A stretch of DNA of 34,029 bases, taken from NCBI GenBank assembly GCA_020201275.1, contig JAIVHB010000007.1:1-34029 (forward strand). Direction: 5' to 3'. This DNA comes from Rhodothermaceae bacterium. Lineage in GTDB: Bacteria; Bacteroidota; Rhodothermia; Balneolales; Cyclonatronaceae. The notes under the pieces are model-generated. The model was not told the origin of the DNA. It was given only the letters and a program-made list of their open reading frames with translations, and did not search any database. Both the position numbers and the translations under genes were made by a program. Shown piece by piece: positions 15,105-23,508 of the stretch (within the stretch, counting starts at the first letter, position 1; every line of letters starts with the position of its first letter).

Positions 15105-15630
15105 AACAATCCTGAATGAACTCGGTGCGTTCAAGCTCCACTTTATGCCCGGCAACCCCGCCGGTTATCTGCACATAGTGATAGGGCCAGGTAAGTACAG
15201 TGAGCAGCATGCAGTTCTCACCTGGTACAGTTTCAGTGGCAGATACCACAAGGGTACCGCCCTCACTACTAATGCTGTTAATGCGGATCCCGTACCCCGA
15301 CGATGGCCGCTGTCCGGCCGAAAGTGCAAGTACAATTTCGTTGTCAAAATCCGGACTGCTCAGCGGCTGCCTCTCATGCAGGTCGGGCATGGCCTGATCC
15401 AGATAGGCATCCCACTGTTCAGGCGACGTAAGTTTATGAATCTGAATAGTATCAGTATCCAGATTCAGCTCCCCCTTAACGGGATTGCTGAGGGTTCCCC
15501 GTGCGACGGTCGTGTATTCGATGGTCTGTGTATCCATGGATACCCTTGTTTCGTTAATTCTGCTGTTCCCGCACGCTTCAAGCAGAAGCACCGGTAATAA
15601 CAGGATGAGGCCGTTTAATCTGATGGTCAT
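15103..15630 (-). CDS. PrcB_C-domain lipoprotein
   Basis: This 175-residue protein starts at ATG 15630 with a signal peptide and lipobox (LLLEAC, Cys20). The C-terminal half matches the PrcB_C domain, first named from a spirochaete protease complex subunit: SPEQWDAYL, then LALSAGQRPSSGYGIRI, then LVVSATETVPGENC and a final TWPYHYVQI segment. In the family the SGGY.I turn and PG....T.PY strand are the hallmarks. The domain occurs in many lipoproteins and is thought to mediate protein-protein contacts; no catalytic site is known. The open frame runs further upstream to 15816, but only the 15630 start gives the signal peptide. It is convergent with the M3 peptidase gene. Confidence 0.8.
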   Translation of the reverse strand: MTIRLNGLILLLPVLLLEACGNSRINETRVSMDTQTIEYTTVARGTLSNPVKGELNLDTDTIQIHKLTSPEQWDAYLDQAMPDLHERQPLSSPDFDNEIVLALSAGQRPSSGYGIRINSISSEGGTLVVSATETVPGENCMLLTVLTWPYHYVQITGGVAGHKVELERTEFIQDC

Positions 15631-15763
15631 CGACGTTGATGTTAACATGATGGTCGTGGCAGGTAGCTGTTTCAAGATGGCTATACTAAATAATGAAAAC
15701 CCCGTGGTTAACGCAACAGAGCATTTTCCGGATCGGGAAATTGCATGGAACGCTATGCCTGTG

Positions 15764-16210
15764 TCAGCATCCGAATTGTTTAAGGTGATGATCGGTGTGA
15801 CGGTACAAAAGGGCACTCCAGCCGTTCCCGTCCATCGTTCCGGTCATGATATTGTCGGGCCAGTCAGTTTTATCACGCATTGACCCGAACTTCTCTGCCA
15901 GCATTTTTAACCGGTCGATGTCCTGATCCCAGTTATCGGGTTTGCTTATGCGCATCTCTTTGGGTGCTTTCAGCATGCCACGGGGAATTGGCGCATGGTA
16001 GATGGCAAACCACTTGAAAGGCTGGTACAGAAAGATGGATTTGCGTACCCTCACCGGTCTGGGATTCACAGCCATATTGTAATGGTCGATCAGATGGCAG
16101 ACCATATCGTGAGCTGTCATTTTTCCCCAACGGGCAGGTGTTGACGGTTCGAGTTTGTCGATTCTTGCAAGCAGGGCTTTGCGGATTTCCGCATTGAAAA
16201 TGTATTTCAT
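15764..16210 (-). CDS. DUF1569 (DinB-like four-helix bundle) protein
   Basis: This 148-residue protein starts at ATG 16210 (MKYIFNAEIRKALLARIDKL). The N-terminal ARWGKMTAHDMVCHLIDHYNMAV and C-terminal LLYRHTDHHLKQFGC segments hold the conserved histidines of the DUF1569 family, which belongs to the DinB/YfiT-like putative metal-binding bundle. By analogy the three histidines could hold a divalent metal in a thiol transferase-like site, but no reaction is established for the family. The reading frame extends to a GTG at 16288, which would add 26 unlikely residues. It is transcribed in the same direction as the gene upstream (16322-16939), 111 bases away. There is no signal peptide. Confidence 0.75.
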   Translation of the reverse strand: MKYIFNAEIRKALLARIDKLEPSTPARWGKMTAHDMVCHLIDHYNMAVNPRPVRVRKSIFLYQPFKWFAIYHAPIPRGMLKAPKEMRISKPDNWDQDIDRLKMLAEKFGSMRDKTDWPDNIMTGTMDGNGWSALLYRHTDHHLKQFGC

Positions 16211-16321
16211 GGGGTTGTGTTTATGCGAGATCGAAGCCACGCTCATCCGAAGCCGGCTCAGTCCCGACGGGGCTGTAATTGTGTTCACAGACTGTAACGG
16301 CCGGTGTGCCGTAACCTGATT

Positions 16322-16939
16322 TTATCGCGTTTCAATATACTCCACAAAAATGATTTCACAGGCACCGTCGCCGGTATCGGTTCTGCTGAGTGAACTGCGC
16401 CATCTGAACCCGTTTTTCCCCTCCACCAGTACAAGTTTGCCTGTTATGGCTACTATCTCACCTCTTCTCAACGATTTAAGCTGCCGTTCGATGCGGCTGT
16501 TGGCCGGTACCATGTGCATATTTGCCATGCTGCGGTTTATCTCTGCCTGCGAAAGCGGAACCGGCTTGTAGCGGTAATGTACCCACCGCCTTCCCTGGCG
16601 GAAGCTGAAGCGTTCAATGACGGATGAATCCGACATGCGGCCCCAGCCAAGTGCCAGGTCGATTGGGGAGATCGATGCACTCCGGTCGAAACGGTAGCGC
16701 CGTTTACCCAGAACCCGAGCCTCTATTTCAAATTCGGCGAGCGGGGTTACAAAAAAGCCCTCATGGATGAACGAGGTATTTCCCGGCAGCATCACCTGGG
16801 CAGGCTCCTCGCCAACAAGCACCCCCGGAGGATGGGAAACGGGAATATCCCTCACTAAATAGACAATCAGGAACAGACAGGCTGCTGCTGCGGCTACAAT
16901 TAATGGATTACTGTATATAAAATTCTTTACTTGGAGCAT
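16322..16939 (-). CDS. Membrane-anchored protein of unknown function
   Basis: This 205-residue protein has one N-terminal transmembrane anchor (residues 12-29, LIVAAAAACLFLIVYLV) and a soluble domain that is probably outside the cytoplasm. The conserved-looking core is DLALGWGRMSDSSVIERFSFRQGRRWVHYRY, then INRSMANMHMVPAN, then RRGEIVAITGKLV and a final FRWRSSLSRTDTGDGACEIIFVEYIE. I recall similar proteins in proteobacteria as conserved hypotheticals but cannot give a family name. The strong conservation of W, S-x-N-x-H and GACE motifs suggests an ordered functional domain. Its start lies only 15 bases from that of the divergent DUF2459 gene. Confidence 0.65.
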   Translation of the reverse strand: MLQVKNFIYSNPLIVAAAAACLFLIVYLVRDIPVSHPPGVLVGEEPAQVMLPGNTSFIHEGFFVTPLAEFEIEARVLGKRRYRFDRSASISPIDLALGWGRMSDSSVIERFSFRQGRRWVHYRYKPVPLSQAEINRSMANMHMVPANSRIERQLKSLRRGEIVAITGKLVLVEGKNGFRWRSSLSRTDTGDGACEIIFVEYIETR

Positions 16940-16954
16940 AAGCGTTACCCGTCT

Positions 16955-17614
16955 ATGAAAAACCCTGTCAAAATAATACTAATATTACTGACCGTTATAA
17001 CGGTTGTTTCTGCTTGTAATCGGCCGGTGTCTGATTTGTTTCCCCGGGATCCGGAATTGAGACCTGTGCGCATCTATGTTGTCAGCCACGGGTGGCATGT
17101 CGGAATTGTTCTGCCGACAAACGAGATATTCAGAGAAAACATGCCAGCGAACTATCACGGCCTGAAGTACCGCTACAATGAATTTGGCTGGGGCGACCGT
17201 GAGTACTATATGACCGAAAATCCGGGAGTCTGGCTCACACTGAAGGGAGCATTCTGGCCAACGCTTTCTGTAATTCATGCCGCCGGTTTCGACCGCGATG
17301 TCGGTGTTGAGTTCCGGGGGGTAAAAACGGTAGAGGTTATGCTGTCGGAAAATGGCTTCGATGCACTGTGTGCCGCTCTGGCTTCCGATCTGGCCTACGA
17401 CGGGGAGGGGCATGCTGTAATCCTCGATAGTGGATGGTATGCCGACAGCCGGTTTTATGCCTCCGACAGGCGCTATTTTCTGCCCCGCACAAGTAACAAA
17501 TGGGTTGCGGGGTTGCTGCGTGAAGCCGGCGCACCCATCACACCTTTTTATGGCTATACATCAGGAAATGTTATTTATCAGTCCCGCAAATTCGGTGAAT
17601 TAAAAGAAAATTGA
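16955..17614 (+). CDS. DUF2459 family lipoprotein
   Basis: This 219-residue protein starts at ATG 16955, giving a signal peptide with a lipobox (TVVSAC, Cys21). The family signature VRIYVVSHGWHVGIVLPTNEI follows (residues 38-58), then FGWGDREYYM, the VILDSGWYADSRFYASDRRYFLPRTSNKWVAGLLREAG segment and a C-terminal YTSGNVIYQ. DUF2459 proteins are annotated in some genomes as urease-region proteins, but no urease gene is nearby. The conserved H-G-W-H, C/S and N-x-W motifs resemble papain-like folds; that link is inference. A frame beginning at TTG 16931 is longer but places residues before the signal peptide. It is divergent from the membrane-anchored gene at 16322-16939. Confidence 0.8.
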   Translation: MKNPVKIILILLTVITVVSACNRPVSDLFPRDPELRPVRIYVVSHGWHVGIVLPTNEIFRENMPANYHGLKYRYNEFGWGDREYYMTENPGVWLTLKGAFWPTLSVIHAAGFDRDVGVEFRGVKTVEVMLSENGFDALCAALASDLAYDGEGHAVILDSGWYADSRFYASDRRYFLPRTSNKWVAGLLREAGAPITPFYGYTSGNVIYQSRKFGELKEN

Positions 17615-18001
17615 CGGTTATTGGATTATTAGAAACATTGAATACGTTCAAGATTACGTAATTATACTGATCCCATGATGCGGAAAGTGACCTATTTTAA
17701 AAAAGTTATAACGTAAAAATTAGTAGGTAAATAAGAACTACACCGTTGAAATCACATACTTTAGGACATCATCTATTTTTTGAATTGTTAAGTTTTTACT
17801 TGACTTGCAGGAATGAATAATTTAACATAAAAAGGAATCTGATTATCACATCTGTTCTTGTGAATGTTACTCAGGTCGAATTGCGTCACTTTATGTACAG
17901 AGCATGCTGAGTCGGGGAATGCGAGGTATATATGGTCAATATGATAATTGAAAACGAATGTAAGTTAACTGTAACCCTAAGGACTGTAAGGGAATAAATA
18001 A
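17615..18001. other. AT-rich intergenic leader upstream of the AP2 gene
   Basis: This 387-base stretch has no convincing gene and is clearly more AT-rich than its neighbours. Two palindromes sit side by side near its left end: TTGAA-TACG-TTCAA (17638-17651) and ATTACGTAAT (17653-17662). There is an E. coli-like TTGACT near 17801 with a TTTAAC about 15 bases on, but no clean TAnnTTTG. The stretch may hold the promoter and operator of the AP2 gene, or mark inserted DNA. Confidence 0.4.
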
Positions 18002-18499
18002 GTGGCAAGAACTAAAGATCCAGCGATGAAGGGCATAAGCCGTATCGATTCGAAAGGAACGCACGGATGGTATGTCCGCATATATAAGAACGGAAAAACA
18101 TACTCCAAGCTGTATTCCGACAGTAAATACAATGGCAAAGAGAGAGCCCTTAAGTTTGCCCAGAAAGCCAGAAAGATGGCTCTCGAAACCATGAAAAACA
18201 TACCGGATAAACCGGTAAGGCGTCTGGTAACCAGCGATAAACGTAACAAATCGGGTATTATCGGGGTGAGTAAAACAACAAAAACCAACCCAAATGGTAC
18301 CCGAAGCGATTACTTCCAGGTTACCTGGTCGCCCAAGCCTGGAAAAATCAAAAACAGGCAGTGGAGTGTGCGCAAGTATGGTGCAGATCAGGCTTTTAAA
18401 CTGGCCAAGGAGTTCCGCGATAAGGTTATGACCGATATCTATGGTGAACGCTATATCCAGTTGAAAGAGACTGATCAGACGGAACAGAGCGTAGCCTGA
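18002..18499 (+). CDS. Bacterial protein with two AP2-like DNA-binding domains
   Basis: This 165-residue basic protein appears to hold two AP2/ERF-type three-strand-plus-helix domains. The first is about residues 9-60 (MKGISRIDSKGTHGWYVRIYKNGKTYSKLYSDSKY followed by an ALKFAQKARK helix). The second is about 83-145 (KSGIIGVSKTT, DYFQVTWSPKPGK, QWSVRKYGADQAFKLAKEFRDKV). In plants AP2 domains bind DNA; bacterial copies are usually fused to HNH endonucleases or integrases, but this one has no room for a nuclease domain. The start must be GTG 18002, because an in-frame TAA sits directly before it; GTAAGGG upstream is a weak ribosome site. A DNA-binding role is inferred from the fold. It stands alone between a lipoprotein gene and ppc. 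Confidence 0.75.
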   Translation: MARTKDPAMKGISRIDSKGTHGWYVRIYKNGKTYSKLYSDSKYNGKERALKFAQKARKMALETMKNIPDKPVRRLVTSDKRNKSGIIGVSKTTKTNPNGTRSDYFQVTWSPKPGKIKNRQWSVRKYGADQAFKLAKEFRDKVMTDIYGERYIQLKETDQTEQSVA

Positions 18500-18530
18500 C
18501 ACATCGCGACCCGTTTGATTTCAATCAAAA

Positions 18531-18567
18531 GCCCGTTCCGCGTCTGAATTGACGCAGAAGGGCGGGA
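18531..18567. terminator. Hairpin between the AP2 gene and ppc
   Basis: GCCCGTTCCGCGTC pairs with GACGCAGAAGGGCGGG with a small bulge around the loop TGAATT. The core GCGTC/GACGC is exact. A smaller hairpin, TTTGATT/AATCAAA (18514-18529), precedes it. The two genes converge here, so this probably serves both strands; T-runs are poor. Confidence 0.5.
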
Positions 18568-18582
18568 TTGTATGCAGATGTG

Positions 18583-21390
18583 TTACCCTGTACTCTGCAT
18601 GGCAGCTGCTATACCGTTGATACTTGAAAAAAGTGAGTGCCGCAGTGCGTCGTCACCCTGGTGGCCCTGTTTTTTCCAGCGTCGCATCAGTTCGATCTGA
18701 ATCAGATTGAGAACATCGGTGTAGGGATTTCTCAGCCTGATCGATTTCTGTATTACCGGATTGTTGTCGAGCAGCTCTTTCTGGTCGGTTATGCTCAGTA
18801 TGGCATCCCGGGCCGTAATGAACTCATCGGATATGACTTCATGAAAGCCGGCATCGCCCTCCATGTCGGCATAAAAAGCGGAAATGAGCAGGTGGCACCG
18901 CGCCAGCTCCCGTTGTGCATTGTCCAGAATTACCCGGAAATACATCCACTCACTGTAGAGCTGTCTCAGGTTCGTCAGGTTACTGTCCGACTCATCAATC
19001 AAAGCTTTCAGGGCTGTACCTATCCCGTACCATCCCGGCAGATTGTACCGAACCTGAGTCCAGGCAAATACCCAGGGGATGGCCCTGAGGCTTTCAAAAT
19101 CGACTTCCGAGCCCGTTTTTCTTGAAACAGGCCGGGAGGCTATGGGCAGGCGGCTTATGTGTTCAATAGGCGTGATCCGTGTATACCATTCCCAGAGTCC
19201 GGGTCTGTGAATCAAATCGCGGTAGGTACGCATGGAAAGTGTGGCTATCCGTTCCATCATCTCAAAATGCCCGGCAGTGATCTCATCGCCAAGTGAACGG
19301 TTTACCTCGGCCGCACTGGTCGATCTCAGCATCGCATTGACGATCTGTTCCAGATGCCGTTTTGCGATGGCGGGAAGCGAGTACCGGAAGGAGATGATTT
19401 CACCCTGTTCAGTGAAACGCATCCGACCATTATGGCAGCTCTGTGGCAGCGACAGCACAGCCTGGTTGGCCCTGCCCCCGCCGCGGCCTACCGAGCCGCC
19501 CCGGCCGTGGAACAGCCTGAAATCCACCTTGTGTTTGTTGCACACTTCGGCAAGGTCACGTTCCGCCTTGTGCAGGGCCCAGTTGGCCATCCAGTAGCCG
19601 CCATCCTTGTTACTGTCCGAATAGCCCAGCATGATCTCCTGAAAACGCCCCCTGGCCTCTACCTGCAGAGAATAGACCGGATCGCTGAAGAGCTGCTCCA
19701 TCAGCTCCCGGCTGTTTTCAAGATCCTCAATGGTCTCAAAAAGTGGAACGATATCTACATGGCTGCGGAATTTGTCGCCCTCCGGTACTACCAGCTCGGC
19801 CTCTTTGCCGATGAGCATCACCTCGAGCAGATCGCTTACGTTATGCGTCATGCTGATGATGAGACTGCCGATCGATCCGGGTTCAAGCTTCACCGCTTTC
19901 CTGGCAACCAGAAAACAATCAAGTGTCGACCGGGATGAATCACTCAGTTTGGCATGCAGCCGGACCAGCGGCCTGGGATTGCGAAGCTCACGGCGTAACA
20001 GTTCACAGCGTGCATCCTCATCCAGCTTTTTGTAGCTCTTTTCCACACCGCTCAGCCTGAAAAGCTCGGCAACGGTATCCTCAAAAACCGCACTGTGTTG
20101 GCGTATGTCGAGGGCCGCAAGGCTGAAACCAAAGGTGCGGGCACGAATCAGAAGATGCCGCAACATGCCGCTTTCGGCAAGCGATTCGAAGCCCGATTCG
20201 GTCAGGCACTCATTGATCAGCTCTATATCCTGGATAAACTTTTCGGCATTATAGGTAGCCACTGTGTCAGTTTCCGATTTGCTGATCAGGCCTGTATCGA
20301 ATTCGGAGATCAGCTTCAGCTTTTCTATCATCAGCCCCAGCTTTATCCGGTAGGGTTCGTTCTCGTGCTGCCTTTCGATTTTGTCGGTGAGCACAACCAG
20401 GCTTCGGTCATTTTCGATCGATTGGTATAATTTGTCGGGTATCGATGTCTGTTTCTTCGATATGCTTAGTTCACTGCGCAGTTCCTGCAGATCGTTGCGG
20501 TATAACTCGATGGTGGCTTCCCGATGCATGTTCAGGGTCGACCGGGTAACCTCGGCGGTAACGGATGGATTGCCGTCTCGGTCGCCCCCGATCCATGACC
20601 GGTACCGGAGAATGATGGGCAGATCGGTGGTTTTGCCATAGTAAGCAATAAGCGATTTGTTGATGTCGTCGTAGATGCGCGGTACAACTTTCCAGATTGA
20701 GTTGGAGAAAAAATAGAGCCCGTTCCTCACCTCATCGGGTACCGTAATCTTTGCGGAGCGCACATCATCGGTGTTAAGTAGCAGTGTCACATTGTCGTAT
20801 ATGCTTTTTATGAGGCGGTCGGTTTCGTCGGGTGTAGGGTTTTGGATGGCCAGTTTATAAAGGCTGTACGCTATCCTTTTCTGAATGCTGAGCACGGTTC
20901 TGCGGCGCGCTTCAGTGGGATGGGCTGTGAGTGTGGGTTGTATGTCGATCCGGCGGATAATCCCCAAAGCTTCGTCGAAACCAAGCCCCAGCTTTTTCAT
21001 GCCAGCTATCGCATCGGCGATGGATTCAGCCCGTGGATTCTCCGGTGATGAGGAGTGTTCACGTTCCCGGTTTATCCTGACGATCTCCTCCTGTTCAGCT
21101 TTATTGACGAGATGGAAAAAGGATGTATAAGCTCTCAATAGCCAGTCAATCTCGGTATCCGACAGGCCTGATATGGTATCAAGAACCAGCTTACGCGTTT
21201 TGTCGCCGTCTGACTTGTAAGCACTTTTGCTCCGGGATCGCAGATCCTCAACAATACCGAATATCTCTTCGCCGGCCTGCTCGCGTATGGCATGCCCTAC
21301 AAGTTCTCCCAGCAGGTTAACATTTTTACTCAGGGGTTCAGATATGCCTTCACCTTCTGCCTCGATACTGAGGCCTTTCCACTTAATCAT
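18583..21390 (-). CDS. ppc: Phosphoenolpyruvate carboxylase
   Basis: This 935-residue enzyme carboxylates PEP to oxaloacetate, refilling the TCA cycle. The catalytic motifs are all present: TAHPTEARRRT (His157), SWIGGDRDGNPSVT at about residue 262, the FHGRGGSVGRGGGRA glycine loop with its catalytic His/Arg, and the C-terminal GIAAAMQSTG, which ends in the family's invariant-type TG (usually NTG). QxxxGYSDSNKDGGY (here EIMLGYSDSNKDGG) is also intact. The length is a little above the usual 880-930. It is a single-gene unit, convergent with the AP2 gene. The start at 21390 gives MIKWKGLSIEAEGEG; no strong Shine-Dalgarno is visible. Confidence 0.97.
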   Translation of the reverse strand: MIKWKGLSIEAEGEGISEPLSKNVNLLGELVGHAIREQAGEEIFGIVEDLRSRSKSAYKSDGDKTRKLVLDTISGLSDTEIDWLLRAYTSFFHLVNKAEQEEIVRINREREHSSSPENPRAESIADAIAGMKKLGLGFDEALGIIRRIDIQPTLTAHPTEARRRTVLSIQKRIAYSLYKLAIQNPTPDETDRLIKSIYDNVTLLLNTDDVRSAKITVPDEVRNGLYFFSNSIWKVVPRIYDDINKSLIAYYGKTTDLPIILRYRSWIGGDRDGNPSVTAEVTRSTLNMHREATIELYRNDLQELRSELSISKKQTSIPDKLYQSIENDRSLVVLTDKIERQHENEPYRIKLGLMIEKLKLISEFDTGLISKSETDTVATYNAEKFIQDIELINECLTESGFESLAESGMLRHLLIRARTFGFSLAALDIRQHSAVFEDTVAELFRLSGVEKSYKKLDEDARCELLRRELRNPRPLVRLHAKLSDSSRSTLDCFLVARKAVKLEPGSIGSLIISMTHNVSDLLEVMLIGKEAELVVPEGDKFRSHVDIVPLFETIEDLENSRELMEQLFSDPVYSLQVEARGRFQEIMLGYSDSNKDGGYWMANWALHKAERDLAEVCNKHKVDFRLFHGRGGSVGRGGGRANQAVLSLPQSCHNGRMRFTEQGEIISFRYSLPAIAKRHLEQIVNAMLRSTSAAEVNRSLGDEITAGHFEMMERIATLSMRTYRDLIHRPGLWEWYTRITPIEHISRLPIASRPVSRKTGSEVDFESLRAIPWVFAWTQVRYNLPGWYGIGTALKALIDESDSNLTNLRQLYSEWMYFRVILDNAQRELARCHLLISAFYADMEGDAGFHEVISDEFITARDAILSITDQKELLDNNPVIQKSIRLRNPYTDVLNLIQIELMRRWKKQGHQGDDALRHSLFSSINGIAAAMQSTG

Positions 21391-21570
21391 AGCGTTTCTT
21401 TAATTGGGTTGCCGATTTATATGTAATAGGTTGTCTTTATGTTAAGCAGATGAACCGAATAAACCCAAAGGGAATTCGTTGCAAGTAAGCCCCTGTAATG
21501 CTGAAAGAGAGCAAGCCAACCCCGCTCCGCTACGCTCAGGCCGTGCTCGGTATGACGGTTATCATCCATT

Positions 21571-21773
21571 CAAGTCTCAAGTCTCAAGTCTCAAGTCTCA
21601 AGTCCCAAGTCTCAAGTCTCAAGTCCCAAGTCCCAAGTCTCAAGTCTCATGTCTCATGTCTCAAGTCTCAAGTCTCATGTCTCATGTCTCAAGTCTCATG
21701 TCTCATGTCTCATGTCTCAAGTCTCAAGTCTCAAGTCCCAAGTCTCATGTCTCATGTCTCATGTCTCATGTCT
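21571..21773 (+). repeat. 29-copy heptanucleotide tandem array
   Basis: Exactly 29 units of 7 bases with three variants: A = CAAGTCT (14 copies), B = CAAGTCC (4) and C = CATGTCT (11). The order is AAAABAABBAACCAACCACCCAABACCCC, so A dominates the left and C the right. There is no spacer and no indel. On the plus strand all three frames stay open through the array (SLKSQVS-like heptads), while the minus strand hits TGA. It lies between ppc and the truncated DUF4405 gene. The 180 bases between ppc and the array (21391-21570) hold no gene that I can see. Confidence 0.97.
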
Positions 21774-21775
21774 GA

Positions 21776-21979
21776 ATCATAATGTGGCTTGCTCCCCACG
21801 GACAAGGCAGGGGGAGCGATCCTTATTTATTCAGCCTGACCCGTCATGACTGGGGTGATCTGCACCTGTATCTGGCCCTGACCGCGGTGATCATAACCAT
21901 AGTTCATGTGGTTATCGACTGGAAACCGTTCGTCAACTGTGTGAAACACGTGGTTACCACCCATCAGGGGGCCGGATAA
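21776..21979 (+). pseudogene. 3' remnant of a DUF4405 membrane protein gene
   Basis: The plus-strand frame encodes IIMWLAPHGQGRGSDPYLFS, then LTRHDWGDLHLYLALTAVIITIVHVVIDWKPFVNCVKHV. This matches the C-terminal half of DUF4405 proteins (cytochrome b561-like small membrane proteins): end of helix 2, APxGxGR loop, HxWGDLH motif, last helix with VH and DWKP. Family members have at least one more helix pair upstream, which is missing. In-frame TGA at 21773-21775 closes the frame exactly at the last base of the heptamer array. ATG 21782 could still start a 65-residue peptide, but a stable protein is doubtful. The 3' end overlaps the convergent AbgT gene by 16 bases. Confidence 0.7.
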
Positions 21980-23508
21980 ACATAAGTCGACTGAAGGCCC
22001 AGCGGAATGCCTATGGCCCAGTATGCCAGCAGGAAAATGGTCCAGATTACCAGCAGGCCAAAGAAATAGGGCAGCATCATCGATACGAGTGTTCCGATAC
22101 CCGTTTTTTTGACGTAGCGCTGGCAGAATACCACTACAAGCGGGAAATAGGGCAGAAGCGGTGTGATGATGTTTGAAACCGAATCGCCGACCCGGTAGGC
22201 CGCCTGTGTGAGGTCAGGAGATATTCCGTTCTGCATGAGCATGGGTACGAATATCGGGCTGATCAAAGCCCATTTTGCTGAAGCCGATCCAACCAGCAGG
22301 TTCACTACAGCAGTGAGCAGTACAATACCAACAATGGTCATCGCCGACGGCATGGCGAGTGCCTCCAGGAAATTGGCTCCCTTGAGTGCAATCAGCGCAC
22401 CAATGTTCGATTTGGCGAATGCGTCGATGAAAAGAGCACAGAAAAACGCCATGACCACGTAGTACGACATGCCCGACATCGCCTTGCTCATGCTGCCGAT
22501 CACCTCGTTGGAGGTGGTAAAGGTTTTCGACATATACCCGTATATCACCCCCGGCAGCCAGAACAAAAGGAAAATCAGCGGTACAATAGACTGCATTATG
22601 GGCGCGTCGAAGGCGGTGATTTCACCCAGAGGTGACCGCATGGCCGAATCCCCCGGGATTGTCCAGAAAATCAGTGCGACAATACCGGCCAGCATAACAA
22701 AGCTGGCTGCGAAAAAGGCCCTTTTTTCTGTGGATGAAAGCTCTTCCATTTTGGGCTCATCTTCAATTACATCATCAACCGGGGTCTGCCTGAGCCTGGG
22801 CTCTACTACCTTGTCGGTGAGGTACCACCCGACCGCTACCACAACGATGCTCGACATACTGGTGAAAAACCAGTTGTTAAGAGGGTTGAGCAATATGGCC
22901 GGGTCGAGTATCTGGGCCGCCGACTGGGTAAAACCCTGTAGCAGCGGATCGATGCCTGATGGGATGAAGTTCGCGCTGAACCCACCGGAGACTCCCGCAA
23001 AGGCCGCAGCAATTCCGGCCAGTGGATGCCTGCCGGCAGCATAAAAAATCACCCCCCCGAGCGGGATAACCAGCACGTAACCCGCATCAGCGGCTGTGTG
23101 GCTTACGATCGCAACGAGAATCAGCATGGGTGTGAGGAAAAGCTTTGGCGTGAAGCTCAGAACATATTTAAGCCCCGCGTTGATATAGCCGGAGTGTTCG
23201 GCCACACCAACACCCAGCATGGCCACCAGTACGATGCCAAGAGGCGCAAATGTGATGAATACCCGTACCATGTTGGCCAGGAACGACGCAAACTGGGGGC
23301 CGGTAAGCAGGTTCTGCACACGCAGATCATCGCCGGTACGCGGATCGATCTCTGTGAAGGATATGGGGGCAAGAAGTGCCGATATCACCCATACTGCCAG
23401 CATCAGAATTAAAAAAAGTACTGCCGGATCTGGCAACTTGTTCCCTGCCCATTCAATCGTATCCAGGAACCGGTTCAGCATGCTTTTTTGGTTGTTTTCG
23501 TCACTCAT
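21964..23508 (-). CDS. AbgT-family transporter (p-aminobenzoyl-glutamate/antimetabolite type)
   Basis: This 514-residue protein has about 11-13 hydrophobic segments and the AbgT/MtrF hallmarks. These are GNKLPDPAVLFL near the N-terminus, SHTAADAGYVLVIPLGGVIFYAAGRHPLAGIAAAFAGVSGGFSANFIPSGIDPLLQGFT, and in the second half NLLVGSASAKWALISPIFVPMLMQNGISP followed by YRVGDSVSNIITPLLPYFPL. The family includes E. coli AbgT (import of p-aminobenzoyl-glutamate) and MtrF/YdaH (drug or sulfonamide efflux); substrate and direction cannot be told from sequence. The start ATG 23508 fits the common MSDENNQKSMLNRFLDTIEWAGNKLPDP N-terminus. It is an isolated gene; its 3' end runs into the DUF4405 remnant. Confidence 0.93.
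   Translation of the reverse strand: MSDENNQKSMLNRFLDTIEWAGNKLPDPAVLFLILMLAVWVISALLAPISFTEIDPRTGDDLRVQNLLTGPQFASFLANMVRVFITFAPLGIVLVAMLGVGVAEHSGYINAGLKYVLSFTPKLFLTPMLILVAIVSHTAADAGYVLVIPLGGVIFYAAGRHPLAGIAAAFAGVSGGFSANFIPSGIDPLLQGFTQSAAQILDPAILLNPLNNWFFTSMSSIVVVAVGWYLTDKVVEPRLRQTPVDDVIEDEPKMEELSSTEKRAFFAASFVMLAGIVALIFWTIPGDSAMRSPLGEITAFDAPIMQSIVPLIFLLFWLPGVIYGYMSKTFTTSNEVIGSMSKAMSGMSYYVVMAFFCALFIDAFAKSNIGALIALKGANFLEALAMPSAMTIVGIVLLTAVVNLLVGSASAKWALISPIFVPMLMQNGISPDLTQAAYRVGDSVSNIITPLLPYFPLVVVFCQRYVKKTGIGTLVSMMLPYFFGLLVIWTIFLLAYWAIGIPLGLQSTYVYPAP

Noticed and set aside
21571-21773. CRISPR array
   Set aside because: The units are 7 bases and contiguous, without spacers, and no cas gene is nearby.
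21479-21849. Three overlapping plus-strand frames through the heptamer array (SLKSQVS repeats)
   Set aside because: Their repetitive sequence follows from the 7-mer alone, and no start with a ribosome site or flanking domain supports translation.
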